A stretch of DNA of 40,279 nucleotides from Caulobacter sp. 17J65-9 (lineage in GTDB: Bacteria > Pseudomonadota > Alphaproteobacteria > Caulobacterales > Caulobacteraceae). Below the pieces are notes generated by a model that saw nothing but the letters and a program-made list of their open reading frames with translations, had not been told where the DNA came from and made no database searches. Location of the stretch: NCBI RefSeq assembly GCF_010975005.1, contig NZ_JAAIVC010000019.1, positions 1-40,279 of the forward strand, in the 5' to 3' direction. Each line of letters begins with the position of its first letter. The first letter of the stretch is position 1. This document shows positions 24,523 through 32,738 of this stretch, piece after piece. Position numbers and translations under genes: made by a program.

Positions 24523-24947
24523 CCCGACCGGCCCCAGCCGCCAGCGCCGCCCACCCGCACCGCCCAGTACATCAGCGCGCGTCGCCAAGCGGGCACGCCG
24601 ACCACCTCCATGGCTTCACGGAAGATCCGGTCGGCGTCGGCGCGGCTGTAGCGGCCCAGCCCGCGGTTGGCGTAGAGCCAGTCGTGGAGGATCGCCGGCC
24701 GGGCCCACGGCCCCAGCTGCGGAAACAACTCGCGAAAGCCCGGCGGCACCGAGGCGAAGTCGGTCTCGAAGCCGACCGGCACGACGACCACCTCGTCGGA
24801 ATCCTTCGAGCCCACCCGGTATTCCAGCGGCCGCACCAGGCGCACGACAGCCCGCCCGTCGCGGGTGACGCCCGGCAGCTCCTCGACGGCGTAGGCGTCG
24901 GTGATCCGCGCGTTCGGAGCGGCGAGGGTCTGCAGCGCGTCCTGCAT
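24519..24947 (-). CDS. DUF1353 family protein
   Basis: 142 residues. The central block VPVGFETDFASVPPGFRELF, then WARPAILHDWLYANRGL, is the DUF1353 signature (invariant G-F-x-T-D-x-A-S-x-P and H-D-x-L/Y). The family is widespread in phages and in bacterial genomes; its function is not known. No phage genes surround it, so it looks like a resident chromosomal copy. Ends in a four-base stop overlap with the membrane gene at 24205-24522. Confidence 0.85.
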   Translation of the reverse strand: MQDALQTLAAPNARITDAYAVEELPGVTRDGRAVVRLVRPLEYRVGSKDSDEVVVVPVGFETDFASVPPGFRELFPQLGPWARPAILHDWLYANRGLGRYSRADADRIFREAMEVVGVPAWRRALMYWAVRVGGAGGWGRSG

Positions 24948-25072
24948 GAGCCTCAGTCTCGCGCCGCAGCCTTCCCGCCCCCTTAACGGGCGGCCGCAAC
25001 CTTCAGCGTTCGCTGACAGTTGAGCTTTGCGGGGAGAGCCGTGACGGGACGGCTCCAGGGAGGACCGCCCGC

Positions 25073-26788
25073 ATGGTCGCCTTCGTGGTGGGATCGGGCC
25101 CGGCCGGCGCGGCCGCGGCGGCCGCGCTGGCCGAGCGCGGACAGCCGGTCGTCATGCTGGACGCCGGCGGCGAGCTCGAGCCGGACGTCCGCCAGCGCAT
25201 GGCGCGGTTGGGGGAGCATCCGCCGGAAAGCTGGTCGGCCGCCGACCACGCCGCCGTGCGCGGCCCTCTGCGCTTCAACTCCGAAGGCGCGCCGCTGAAG
25301 CTCTTGTTCGGCTCGGACTTTCCCTATCGCGACGTCGAGCGGCACGAGCCGCTCTACGCGCGCGAGGTCGACGCCTATCGCAGCTTCGCGCTGGGCGGCC
25401 TGAGCCGGCTCTGGGGCGCTTCGGTCCTGCCCTACGGCGACGAGGATCTGGACGGCTGGCCGCTGGGCTCGGCCGACCTGGCCCCGCACTACGCCGCGGC
25501 GCTGGGCCTGACCGGCCTGTCGGCGGCGCGCGACGACCTGGAGGTGCTGTTCCCGCTGCACGTCGAGCCCACCGCCGACCTGCCGGCCAGCGGCCAGGCC
25601 CAGGCCCTGCTGGGGCGGCTGCGCAAGCACGCACGCGCCCTGCGCGGCCAGGGCATCTGGTTCGGCAAGGCGCGCCTGGCGGTGAAGGGCCCGCAGGCGC
25701 CCGCCGACGGCTGCCGGCTGTGCGGCCTGTGCCTGTACGGCTGCGCCTACGACCAGATCTATGCGGCGAACACGACGGTGACCGACCTGACGGCCCGGGC
25801 GCCCGGCTTCCGCTATCTGCCGGGCCAGGTGGTGCGCCGATTAGTCGAGAAGGACGGGCGGGTCGAGATCCACACCGTCTCGCGCGAAGGCGGCGAGAAC
25901 GCGGTGTTCCAGGCCTCACGCGTGCTGCTGGCCGCCGGCGTGTTCAGTTCCACCCGCATCCTGCTGGAATCGCTGGGCGCCTACGGCCGCCCGGTGACCA
26001 TCCGCCAGAGCGAGCACTTCCTGACGCCCATGCTGCTCACCGCATCGGCCCCGCGGGCCGCGCAGGAGCGTCAGCACACCCTCAGCCAAGTCTTCCTCGA
26101 GCTGACCGACCGCAAGCGCTCGCCGCACAAGGTCCACCTGCAGGTCTACGGTTACAACGACTTCTACGGCCGCATGGCCAAGGCGAAGCTGGGGGGGCTG
26201 TACGGCCTGCTGCGGCCCATGCTGGAACGGGTGTTCGAGCGGCTGGTGCTGGTCAAGGGCTACCTCCACTCCGACGATTCCGCGGCGATCGAGGCCACGC
26301 TCGAGCGCGGCCAGCGCGGCCCGCACCTGGAGTTGACCGCGCGGCCCAATCCGGCCGCCGCCGCCCTGGTCCGCTCGGTTTCCCGCACGCTCGGGCGCAA
26401 CGCCTCGCGCATCGGGGCCGTGCCGCTCGGCTTCGGGACGCGCATCGGCCCGCCCGGCAGCGGCGTCCATGTCGGCGGCAGCTTCCCCATGCGCGCCGAG
26501 CCGGGCGCGCTGGAGACCGACCTGATGGGCCGGCCGACCGGGTTCGAACGCGTGCACTGCGTCGACTCCAGCGTGTTCCCGACCGTGCCGGCGCCGACCG
26601 TCACCCTGACCATCATGGCCAACGCCCACCGCATCGCCACCGCCTGCGCCGAGGCCGACGCCTTTGACGGCCTGCGCGCCGAGCCCGCCGAGCCCACGCC
26701 TTCGGTGGAGGAGCTGATCGCCCGCGCCCGGGAGATCACCCGCGCGCCGGCCGGAGCGTCCACGAACCAGCTTGACGACGCCTCCTGA
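25073..26788 (+). CDS. GMC-family FAD oxidoreductase with a four-cysteine motif
   Basis: 571 residues. Dinucleotide-binding VVGSGPAGAAAAAALAERG (5-23), a middle substrate region, and the C-terminal GMC block VHCVDSSVFPTVPAPTVTLT followed by MANAHRIA. At 214-224 it has C-x2-C-x2-C-x3-C (GCRLCGLCLYGCAYDQIY), able to hold a metal site such as an Fe-S cluster. GMC members with this Cys block oxidise alcohols, often passing electrons to a membrane acceptor; the substrate here is unknown. GGGAGGA precedes the ATG. An M24 peptidase follows after 40 bases. Confidence 0.82.
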   Translation: MVAFVVGSGPAGAAAAAALAERGQPVVMLDAGGELEPDVRQRMARLGEHPPESWSAADHAAVRGPLRFNSEGAPLKLLFGSDFPYRDVERHEPLYAREVDAYRSFALGGLSRLWGASVLPYGDEDLDGWPLGSADLAPHYAAALGLTGLSAARDDLEVLFPLHVEPTADLPASGQAQALLGRLRKHARALRGQGIWFGKARLAVKGPQAPADGCRLCGLCLYGCAYDQIYAANTTVTDLTARAPGFRYLPGQVVRRLVEKDGRVEIHTVSREGGENAVFQASRVLLAAGVFSSTRILLESLGAYGRPVTIRQSEHFLTPMLLTASAPRAAQERQHTLSQVFLELTDRKRSPHKVHLQVYGYNDFYGRMAKAKLGGLYGLLRPMLERVFERLVLVKGYLHSDDSAAIEATLERGQRGPHLELTARPNPAAAALVRSVSRTLGRNASRIGAVPLGFGTRIGPPGSGVHVGGSFPMRAEPGALETDLMGRPTGFERVHCVDSSVFPTVPAPTVTLTIMANAHRIATACAEADAFDGLRAEPAEPTPSVEELIARAREITRAPAGASTNQLDDAS

Positions 26789-26792
26789 AAGG

Positions 26793-26819
26793 TCCCGATA
26801 GCGCCGAACTCGATCGGGA
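26793..26819 (+). promoter_or_regulatory. Inverted repeat overlapping the M24 gene ribosome-site region
   Basis: TCCCGAT and ATCGGGA, exact 7-bp arms separated by 13 bases, in the 40-base gap before the M24 gene. The right arm runs into GGGAAGG, the likely Shine-Dalgarno sequence of that gene, so a hairpin could mask it. It may equally be an operator or chance. Confidence 0.35.
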
Positions 26820-26828
26820 AGGCGTACC

Positions 26829-28031
26829 ATGACCAAAGGCGTCGGCGGCTCCACGGCGGAGCGTGAACTGGCTGGACTGAGCCGCTGGGCGACGCCGGCC
26901 CCGCGCATCGACGCGGCCGAGCGCGAGGCTCGCATGGAGCGCGCCCGCGCCCTGATGGCCGTGATCGGCGCCGACGCCCTGATCGTCAACGCCGGGGCCA
27001 GCCTGCGCTACTTCGCCGGCATGGCCTGGGGCGCGACCGAGCGGCTGGTCGCCATGGTCCTGCCGCGCCAGGGCGAGCCGATCATGATCTGCCCGACCTT
27101 CGAACTGGGCTCGCTGGAAGCCTCGCTCGGCATTTCGGCCGAGATCCGCACCTGGGAGGAGCACGAAAGCCCCTATCGCCTGGTCGCCCAGACCCTGGCC
27201 GACAAGGGCGCGCGCACGCTGGCCATCGACCCGGCCCTGCCCTTCTTCGCCTTCGACGGCCTGCGTAAGGCCGCGACCGGCGTCGAGCTGGTCGACGGCG
27301 CGCCGGTGATCGATGGCTGCCGGATGATCAAGTCGCCGGCCGAACTGGCCCTGCTGTCCCAGGCCAAGGCCATGACCCTGGAGGCCCAGCGCCGCGCGGC
27401 CCTGATGCTGGCGCCCGGCGTGACCACGGGCGACGTCCGCCGCTTCATCGACGCCGCCCACCGGGCCATGGGCGCGGACGGCGGCAACACCTTCTGCGCC
27501 GTGCAGTTCGCCGAGGCGACCAGCTATCCGCACGGCGTGCCGGGCGAGCAGGTGCTGAAGGACGGCGACCTGGTGCTGATCGACACCGGCTGCCAGGTCG
27601 ACGGCTACAACTCCGACATCACCCGCACCTACGTGTTCGGCCAGCCGACCGAGGCGCTGGCGCGGGTGTGGCGCATCAAGCGCGAGGCCCAGCTGGCGGC
27701 TTTCGACGCCGTGCGCCCCGGCGTCGCCTGCGAGACGGTCGATTACGCCGCCCGCAAGGTGCTGGAGGCGAACGGCTTCGGCCCCGACTACAAGCTGCCC
27801 GGCCTGCCGCACCGCACCGGCCACGGCATCGGCCTGAGCATCCACGAGCCGGCCTATCTGGTGCGCGGCGACCAGACCCCGCTCGCGCCCGGCATGTGCT
27901 TCTCCAACGAGCCGATGATCGTCGTGCCGGGCCAGTTCGGCGTGCGCCTGGAAGACCACTTCCACGTCACCGAGGACGGCGCGGCCTGGTTCACCCAGCC
28001 GTCGCCTTCGCTCGAGGCGCCGTTCGGCTGA
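26829..28031 (+). CDS. M24 family metallopeptidase (Xaa-Pro aminopeptidase/dipeptidase-like)
   Basis: 400 residues: an N-terminal creatinase-type domain and a C-terminal pita-bread catalytic domain. The five dinuclear metal ligands are visible in order: Asp in LVLIDTGCQVDG, Asp in NSDITRTYVFG, His in GHGIGLSIHEP, Glu in CFSNEPMI and Glu in VRLEDHFHV. Probable cytosolic cleavage of Xaa-Pro peptides. Its last 41 bases overlap the convergent aspartate kinase-homoserine dehydrogenase gene. Confidence 0.92.
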   Translation: MTKGVGGSTAERELAGLSRWATPAPRIDAAEREARMERARALMAVIGADALIVNAGASLRYFAGMAWGATERLVAMVLPRQGEPIMICPTFELGSLEASLGISAEIRTWEEHESPYRLVAQTLADKGARTLAIDPALPFFAFDGLRKAATGVELVDGAPVIDGCRMIKSPAELALLSQAKAMTLEAQRRAALMLAPGVTTGDVRRFIDAAHRAMGADGGNTFCAVQFAEATSYPHGVPGEQVLKDGDLVLIDTGCQVDGYNSDITRTYVFGQPTEALARVWRIKREAQLAAFDAVRPGVACETVDYAARKVLEANGFGPDYKLPGLPHRTGHGIGLSIHEPAYLVRGDQTPLAPGMCFSNEPMIVVPGQFGVRLEDHFHVTEDGAAWFTQPSPSLEAPFG

Positions 28032-29703
28032 TCACGCTCGCGCGGGCCTCGCGGCGCAGGTCGTAGAGGTCGGCCATCACCGCCTCGACAGTGGGCCAGC
28101 GGCCGGCGCCCTTGCCGGCCGCGTGCACCTCGCGGCCGTCGGCCAGCGTCAGGCGCAGGCGGTTCTCCTCCGCCTCGGCCCCGGCCAGGAAATCGTTGTC
28201 GGACAAGGCGACCAGGCGGACTTCGCCGGTCCAGCCGTCCGGGCCCAGCTGAGCGCGGGCGACCTGTTTCAGTCGTCCTTGGGACGGCGTCACGACGCTG
28301 GCGTCGAGCACGTCAGCGCCCTTGAACACGAAGGCCGCGTCCGGCGCCGCGGCGTGGGCCAGCAGCTCCAGCTTGGCCGCCGCGTCGCGGCCCTCCAGGT
28401 CGGCCGACGGATCGGCCTCGGCGAAGCCCGCGCGGGTGGCCGCGTGCACCGCCGCCTCCAGCGTCAGCCCCTCGGCCAGCCGCTCCAGCACGAAGTTGCA
28501 GGTGCCGTTGACCACGCCCTCGATCACGGCGACGCCGTCGGGGCGACATCGCGCGGCCGCTTCCAGGAAGGGCGCGCCGCCGCCGACGGCGGCCGAGTGC
28601 AGCAGCCGTCCGCCGCCCGCCTCGATCGCGGCGGCGAAGCGGATCCGGCCGGCGTTGACCGCCTGCTTGTTGGCGCTGACGACGGCGGCGCCGCGTGCGA
28701 GATAGGCCTCGATCAGGTCGGAGCTCGGCTCCAGCCCGCAGCCGGTGTCGACAAGCACGTCGGCGTCGGCGCTCGCCAGCGCCTCGACCTCGTCGGTGAA
28801 CAGGCCGCCGGCGCGGTGCCAGGCGCGCCGGCCGACGTCGCGGACCAGCACGGACACCGGTTCGAACCGCTCGGGATCGTCCAGCAGCCGCTCCAGCACG
28901 CCGCCGCCGACCACGCCGCAGCCCAGCAAGGCCACCCGCAGGGGCTCGCCCGTCGGCGGCGCGGCGATGCGCACGGCGGTGTCGGGCCCAATCACCGTCT
29001 CGTAGGCCGCGCCCAGGGCCGCCACCTCGATCGGCAGCTCGGCCGCCGCGGCCAGGCGCACCGCCTTGTCCTGCACCAGCGGGTGGGCCAGCCGCTCGGC
29101 CTCGGCCCAGGTGATGCGGGCGAACGGGCGCGCACCGGCGCGGTTGTGGGCCGGATCGCGGTCATAGACCCCGTCGACGTCCTTCAGCAGGCGCACCCGC
29201 GCGCCCAGCCGGGCGGCCAGGAACACGGCGCTCAGGTCCGTCCCGCCGCGGCCCAGCAGCACGGTCTCGCCATGCTCGCCGACCGCCACGAAGCCCGGCA
29301 CCACCACCACGTCGGCCTCGTCGAGGTCGCGGCGCAGGCGGTCGGCATCCACGTCCACCGGCGAGGCGTCGTGCCGGTCGCCGCCGGCGCGCAGGCCGAT
29401 CTCGTGCGGCGGGCGCAGGCGGGTCTGCAGGCCGACGCGCTCGGCCGCCAGCGCCAGCAGGGCCGCGGAGCGGGTCTCGCCCAGGGCCACCAGGTAGGGC
29501 GTGGCCCGGCCGCGTTGTGCGGCGCCGTAGGTCGCCGCGTGGCGCAGCAGCCGATCCGTCTCCCCGTGGAAGGCCGAAACCACGGCCACGACCGCGCTGC
29601 CCTGACGGACGTAGCGATAGATTTCGGAAACGGCCGACGCGACAGATTCCTCCCCGCGAAGAACAGATCCGCCGAATTTCAGGACGATCACAGGTTTGGT
29701 CAC
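27991..29703 (-). CDS. thrA: Fused aspartate kinase-homoserine dehydrogenase lacking ACT domains
   Basis: 570 residues, against about 820 for enterobacterial ThrA. The kinase (1-245) has VLKFGGSVLRGEES, VSAFHGETDRL, GRGGTDLSAVFLAA and KDVDGVYDRDP. The dehydrogenase begins near 255 with RVALLGCGVVGGGVLERL, then SANKQAVN, GVVNGTCNFVLERLAEG and GFAEADPSADLEGRDAAAKLELL with the catalytic Lys. The roughly 200-residue linker with ACT domains that bind threonine is missing, so this enzyme is probably insensitive to threonine. The start is a GTG at 29701-29703 with GGAG upstream. Divergent from the riboswitch-controlled metX-metB gene, it probably supplies homoserine for methionine. Confidence 0.88.
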   Translation of the reverse strand: MTKPVIVLKFGGSVLRGEESVASAVSEIYRYVRQGSAVVAVVSAFHGETDRLLRHAATYGAAQRGRATPYLVALGETRSAALLALAAERVGLQTRLRPPHEIGLRAGGDRHDASPVDVDADRLRRDLDEADVVVVPGFVAVGEHGETVLLGRGGTDLSAVFLAARLGARVRLLKDVDGVYDRDPAHNRAGARPFARITWAEAERLAHPLVQDKAVRLAAAAELPIEVAALGAAYETVIGPDTAVRIAAPPTGEPLRVALLGCGVVGGGVLERLLDDPERFEPVSVLVRDVGRRAWHRAGGLFTDEVEALASADADVLVDTGCGLEPSSDLIEAYLARGAAVVSANKQAVNAGRIRFAAAIEAGGGRLLHSAAVGGGAPFLEAAARCRPDGVAVIEGVVNGTCNFVLERLAEGLTLEAAVHAATRAGFAEADPSADLEGRDAAAKLELLAHAAAPDAAFVFKGADVLDASVVTPSQGRLKQVARAQLGPDGWTGEVRLVALSDNDFLAGAEAEENRLRLTLADGREVHAAGKGAGRWPTVEAVMADLYDLRREARASVISRTAPRAKATAG

Positions 29704-29958
29704 GACAGCGCTCCAACAGGCCGGCGCGCCGCAAACAAATCAAACTGCGATGACGGAGAAATAGCTGAACAGCCAGAGTGCAGGCGCGATTCCCCGCGCC
29801 GCACATCCCGCTTTAGCTGCATTTCTACCGCGCCCGCAAGCTGATGATCAAATCGGCGCGTCTCTAGGAACGACGCAATCGAACCAGTCCGTCAAGAGCT
29901 GTCGCGCAAAATTTTTCTCGCTTGACGAAGTCGGTCGCCGCGCCGCAGCATGAAGTCA
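29704..29958. other. Divergent control region between thrA and the metX-metB riboswitch
   Basis: About 255 bases without a convincing gene. It must hold promoters in both directions. On the plus strand TTGACG at 29922-29927 lies about 30 bases before the riboswitch and could be a -35 box, with a weak CAGCAT at 29946. On the minus strand TTGACG (complement of 29890-29895) could serve thrA, although it is far upstream. The region is less GC-rich than the flanking genes. No threonine-rich leader peptide was found for thrA. Confidence 0.4.
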
Positions 29959-30060
29959 CTCATCGAGACCGACCGAGGGACAGGCCCTTTGACGTCGGGG
30001 CAACCTGCGCTTCGCGCAAGGTGCCAACTCCTGCGGGGACCTCGGTCCGCGACAGATGAG
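29959..30060 (+). ncRNA. S-box (SAM-I type) riboswitch upstream of the metX-metB gene
   Basis: Conserved S-box elements occur in order: GAGGGACAGGCCC, then GACGTCGGGGCAACC, a GCGC-TTC-GCGC hairpin, then AGGTGCCAACTCC and TGCGGGG. The closing P1 helix is formed by CTCATC (29959-29964) with GATGAG (30055-30060) and GACCGA (29967-29972) with TCGGTC (30042-30047). S-adenosylmethionine binding would switch off downstream expression. The gene it precedes encodes two methionine-synthesis steps, which fits. Assignment to SAM-I rather than a close relative in the clan would need a covariance search. Confidence 0.88.
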
Positions 30061-30081
30061 TGGAGCGCATACGCCCATGGG

Positions 30082-30108
30082 CCGTGCGTGCTTCACGGTC
30101 TTTCGTTT
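30082..30108 (+). terminator. Candidate riboswitch terminator
   Basis: CCGTG, seven-base loop, CACGG (5-bp stem) followed by TCTTTCGTTT, 21 bases after the riboswitch P1 helix. An overlapping longer imperfect hairpin (GCGCATACGCCCATGGGCCGTGCGTGC, 30065 onward in part) would use the CCGTG arm and act as an antiterminator. The stem is short, so this is tentative. Confidence 0.45.
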
Positions 30109-30140
30109 CCGCCGGAGCTCTCCTGAGTGGGAGGCGGAAG
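30106..30140 (+). promoter_or_regulatory. Ribosome-site-masking hairpin of the metX-metB leader
   Basis: TTCCGCC (30107-30113) and GGCGGAA (30133-30139) form an exact 7-bp stem, extendable by a wobble pair. The right arm contains the purine-rich Shine-Dalgarno region just before ATG 30148. This offers translational control by the riboswitch as an alternative to, or alongside, the upstream terminator. Confidence 0.5.
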
Positions 30141-30147
30141 AAGGCCG

Positions 30148-32325
30148 ATGACTTCGGCGAACGAACAATCCGGCGTACGCGACTTCGAGGTCGCCATCCC
30201 CGACGGCTTCCGTCTGGAGACGGGCGGCCGACTGGAGCAGACCCACATCCGCGCCCGGCTACAGGGCCGCACCGGCGCCCCCGTGGTGGTGGTCGCCGGC
30301 GGCGTGTCCAGCGGCCGCGACGCCGCCGACTGGTGGCCGCAGGTGGTGCACATCGGCGGGCCGATCGACCTCGAGCGCCTGCAGGTGCTGGGCTTCGACT
30401 TCGTCCCCGAGGGCGCCAGCACGCCGCCGACGCTGACGACGGGCGACCAGGCGCGCCTGCTGGCCCTGGCGCTCGACGCCGCCGGGGTGGAGTGCGTGAG
30501 TTACGTCGGCGCCTCCTACGGCGGCATGGTCGGCCTGGCCTTCGCGGAGCGTTTCCCAGAACGGCTGGAGCGCCTGCTGGTGATCTCCGCCGCCCACCGG
30601 GCGCACCCGATGGCCACCGCATGGCGCGGCATCCAGCGGCGCATCCTGGCCTTCGCCCGCGAGGTCGGCCGTCCCGCCGACGGCATCGCCCTGGCCCGCG
30701 AACTGGCCATGACCACCTACCGCACGCCCGCCGAGTTCGCGCAGCGCTTCGGCGGCGACGCGCCGGCCGAAGCCGGCGGCGCCTACCCCGTCTGCGACTA
30801 CCTGATCGCCCGCGGCCAGGCCTATCCCGAGCGCATGTCCGAGGCGCGCTGGGTCGCCCTGTCCGACAGCATGGACCGCCACCGGGTGCGCCCCGAAGCG
30901 GTGGTCGCGCCGACCACCCTGCTCGCGTTCGACAGCGACCGACTGGTGCCGCTGGCCGACATGCAGGAGCTGGCCGCGCGCCTGCCCGCCCTGACCGATC
31001 TGGTCGTGCGCCCCTCGCTCTACGGCCACGACGCCTTCCTCAAGGAGGACGACGCGGTCGCCTCCGTCCTTCGCCGCTTCTTCGCCGAGGGCGCCCAGCC
31101 CTCCCTCGCCGCCATTCCCGCTTCCCAGGAGCCCGCCGTGTCCCAGCCGATCCACCCCTGTACCGCCGCGGCGCGCTCCGGCGTCGATCGCGATCCGGCG
31201 TTCGGCTCGGTGATGCCGCCGCTGCACCTGTCCAGCAACTACAGCTTCGCCGGCTTCGACCAGAAGCGGCGCTACGACTACACCCGCTCCGGCAACCCCA
31301 CCCGCGACCTGCTGGGCGAGACCCTGGCCGAGCTGGAAGGCGGCGCCGGCGCGGTGGTGGTCGCCACCGGCATGGCCGCCGTCGACCTGGCCCTGAGCGA
31401 CCTGGAACCCGGCGACCTGCTGCTGGCCCCGCACGACTGCTACGGCGGCACCCACCGCCTGCTCTGCGCGCGCCAGCGCAAGGGCCATTTCCGCGTGGAG
31501 TTCGTCGACCAGACCGACCCGGCCGCCTTCGAGGCCGCCCTGGCGCAACGGCCCAAGCTGGTGCTGGTCGAAAGCCCGTCCAACCCGCTGATGCGGCTGG
31601 TCGACATCGCCGAGGTCTGCCGCCGGGCCAAGGCCGCCGGCGCCAAGGTCGCGGTCGACAACACCTTCCTCTCGCCGGCCCTGCAGCAGCCGATCCGGCT
31701 GGGCGCGGACCTGGTGATCCACTCGACCACCAAATACATCAACGGCCACTCCGACGTGGTCGGCGGCGCCGTCGTCGCGGCCGATCCGGAGGACGTGCAG
31801 CGCCTGACCTGGTGGGCCAACTGCCTGGGCGTGACCGGCTCGCCGTTCGACGCCTACCTGACGCTGCGGGGCGTGCGCACCCTGTTCGCCCGCGTCGAGC
31901 GCCAGCAGGTCACCGCCCAGAAGCTGGCCGAGGCCCTGGCCGTCCACCCGGCCGTGCGCGCGGTGCACTATCCCGGCCTGCCCGGCCACCCCGGCCACGA
32001 GATCGCCAAGCGGCAGCAGTCGGGCTTCGGCGCCATGCTGAGCTTCGAGCTGAACGGCGGCGTGGCCGAGGTCCGACAGCTGGTGGAGTCGGTGAACGTC
32101 TTCACCCTGGCGGAATCGCTGGGCGGGGTCGAAAGCCTGATCGCCCATCCGGCCACCATGACCCACGCGGCCATGGATCCGGACGCGCGCCGCCGCGCCG
32201 GCATCGGCGATTCCCTGCTTCGCCTGTCGGTCGGCCTGGAGCACGAAGACGATCTGGTCCGCGACCTGATCGGCGCGCTTGACGCGCTGGTCACGGAAGC
32301 CAACGCGCTGTCGTCCGCCGCCTAG
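30148..32325 (+). CDS. Homoserine O-acyltransferase (MetX-type) fused to cystathionine gamma-synthase (MetB)
   Basis: 725 residues in one frame. Residues 1-315 are a MetX-type alpha/beta-hydrolase acyltransferase with the nucleophile Ser123 in YVGASYGGM, an acid in LLAFDSDRL and a His in SLYGHDAFLKE; the short form resembles the O-succinyltransferases paired with MetB in Xanthomonas. After a Pro/Ala linker, residues 331-725 are a complete Cys/Met-metabolism PLP enzyme with SGNPTRDLLGETLAELEGG and PLP Lys529 in IHSTTKYINGHSD. Together they catalyse homoserine to acyl-homoserine to cystathionine. A GTG at 31138 with AGGAG six bases upstream marks the MetB start and could also yield free MetB. 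An alternative start is GTG 30127. Confidence 0.88.
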   Translation: MTSANEQSGVRDFEVAIPDGFRLETGGRLEQTHIRARLQGRTGAPVVVVAGGVSSGRDAADWWPQVVHIGGPIDLERLQVLGFDFVPEGASTPPTLTTGDQARLLALALDAAGVECVSYVGASYGGMVGLAFAERFPERLERLLVISAAHRAHPMATAWRGIQRRILAFAREVGRPADGIALARELAMTTYRTPAEFAQRFGGDAPAEAGGAYPVCDYLIARGQAYPERMSEARWVALSDSMDRHRVRPEAVVAPTTLLAFDSDRLVPLADMQELAARLPALTDLVVRPSLYGHDAFLKEDDAVASVLRRFFAEGAQPSLAAIPASQEPAVSQPIHPCTAAARSGVDRDPAFGSVMPPLHLSSNYSFAGFDQKRRYDYTRSGNPTRDLLGETLAELEGGAGAVVVATGMAAVDLALSDLEPGDLLLAPHDCYGGTHRLLCARQRKGHFRVEFVDQTDPAAFEAALAQRPKLVLVESPSNPLMRLVDIAEVCRRAKAAGAKVAVDNTFLSPALQQPIRLGADLVIHSTTKYINGHSDVVGGAVVAADPEDVQRLTWWANCLGVTGSPFDAYLTLRGVRTLFARVERQQVTAQKLAEALAVHPAVRAVHYPGLPGHPGHEIAKRQQSGFGAMLSFELNGGVAEVRQLVESVNVFTLAESLGGVESLIAHPATMTHAAMDPDARRRAGIGDSLLRLSVGLEHEDDLVRDLIGALDALVTEANALSSAA
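31127..31140 (+). promoter_or_regulatory. Internal ribosome binding site and GTG start for a free MetB product
   Basis: AGGAG at 31127-31131, a six-base spacer, then GTG at 31138-31140, in frame with the fusion. Translation from here would give a 395-residue protein, the usual MetB length, starting MSQPIHPCTAAARSGVDRDP. Optimal spacing and position at the domain border suggest a retained start from an ancestral two-gene operon. Confidence 0.55.
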
Positions 32326-32738
32326 GGGCCCGCCGTCGCCGGGGACGCCGCCGGGACGGGCCGTTGCAGCAGGTAGACCAGGTAGATCACCGCGAGGACG
32401 CCGTCGAAGGCGGCGGCGGCCCTCATGCCCTGCAGGGCCGGCTCGGACCAGTTCATCGCCAGCATCACGGCGATGCCGGCCTTCTCCGCCGCCCCGGCCA
32501 GCACGATCGGGCGGCGGATCTGCGGGCGGCCGGCGGCATAGATCAGCAGCGCGCCGATGCAGGCCACCAGCAGCCCCCAGTGGCGGGCGAACAGCAGGCC
32601 AGCCGGCTCGCCGACCTGCATGCCGATCGTGGTCAGGAACAGGGTCGGCGCCGCGAACTGTAGAGCCCCGGCGAGCGCGGTGACCGCCCCGCTGACATAC
32701 AGGATCGGCTGGATCGTCTTGTCGGTGATGGGGGTCAC
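32322..32738 (-). CDS. Four-span membrane protein, DoxX-like layout
   Basis: 138 residues with about four hydrophobic segments (10-32, 46-66, 75-94, 106-124) and a Pro/Ala tail. The layout is that of DoxX-like or small uncharacterised membrane proteins; no signature is strong enough to name it. The GTG start overlaps the stop of the sulfatase gene (GTGA), so translation is coupled. Its stop overlaps the metX-metB stop as CTAG. Confidence 0.65.
   Translation of the reverse strand: MTPITDKTIQPILYVSGAVTALAGALQFAAPTLFLTTIGMQVGEPAGLLFARHWGLLVACIGALLIYAAGRPQIRRPIVLAGAAEKAGIAVMLAMNWSEPALQGMRAAAAFDGVLAVIYLVYLLQRPVPAASPATAGP

Noticed and set aside
24519-24947. DUF1353 gene as a prophage remnant
   Set aside because: The family occurs in phages, but no other phage gene is near and codon use matches its neighbours.
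29704-29806. Leader peptide for thrA starting MCGAGNRACT
   Set aside because: No run of Thr, Ile or Met codons and the frame runs on into thrA in another frame without a stop, so attenuation is not supported.
30259-32244. Antisense open frame of 661 residues opposite the MetX-MetB fusion
   Set aside because: Composition is His/Gly/Gln-rich without any domain, typical of a shadow frame of a GC-rich gene.
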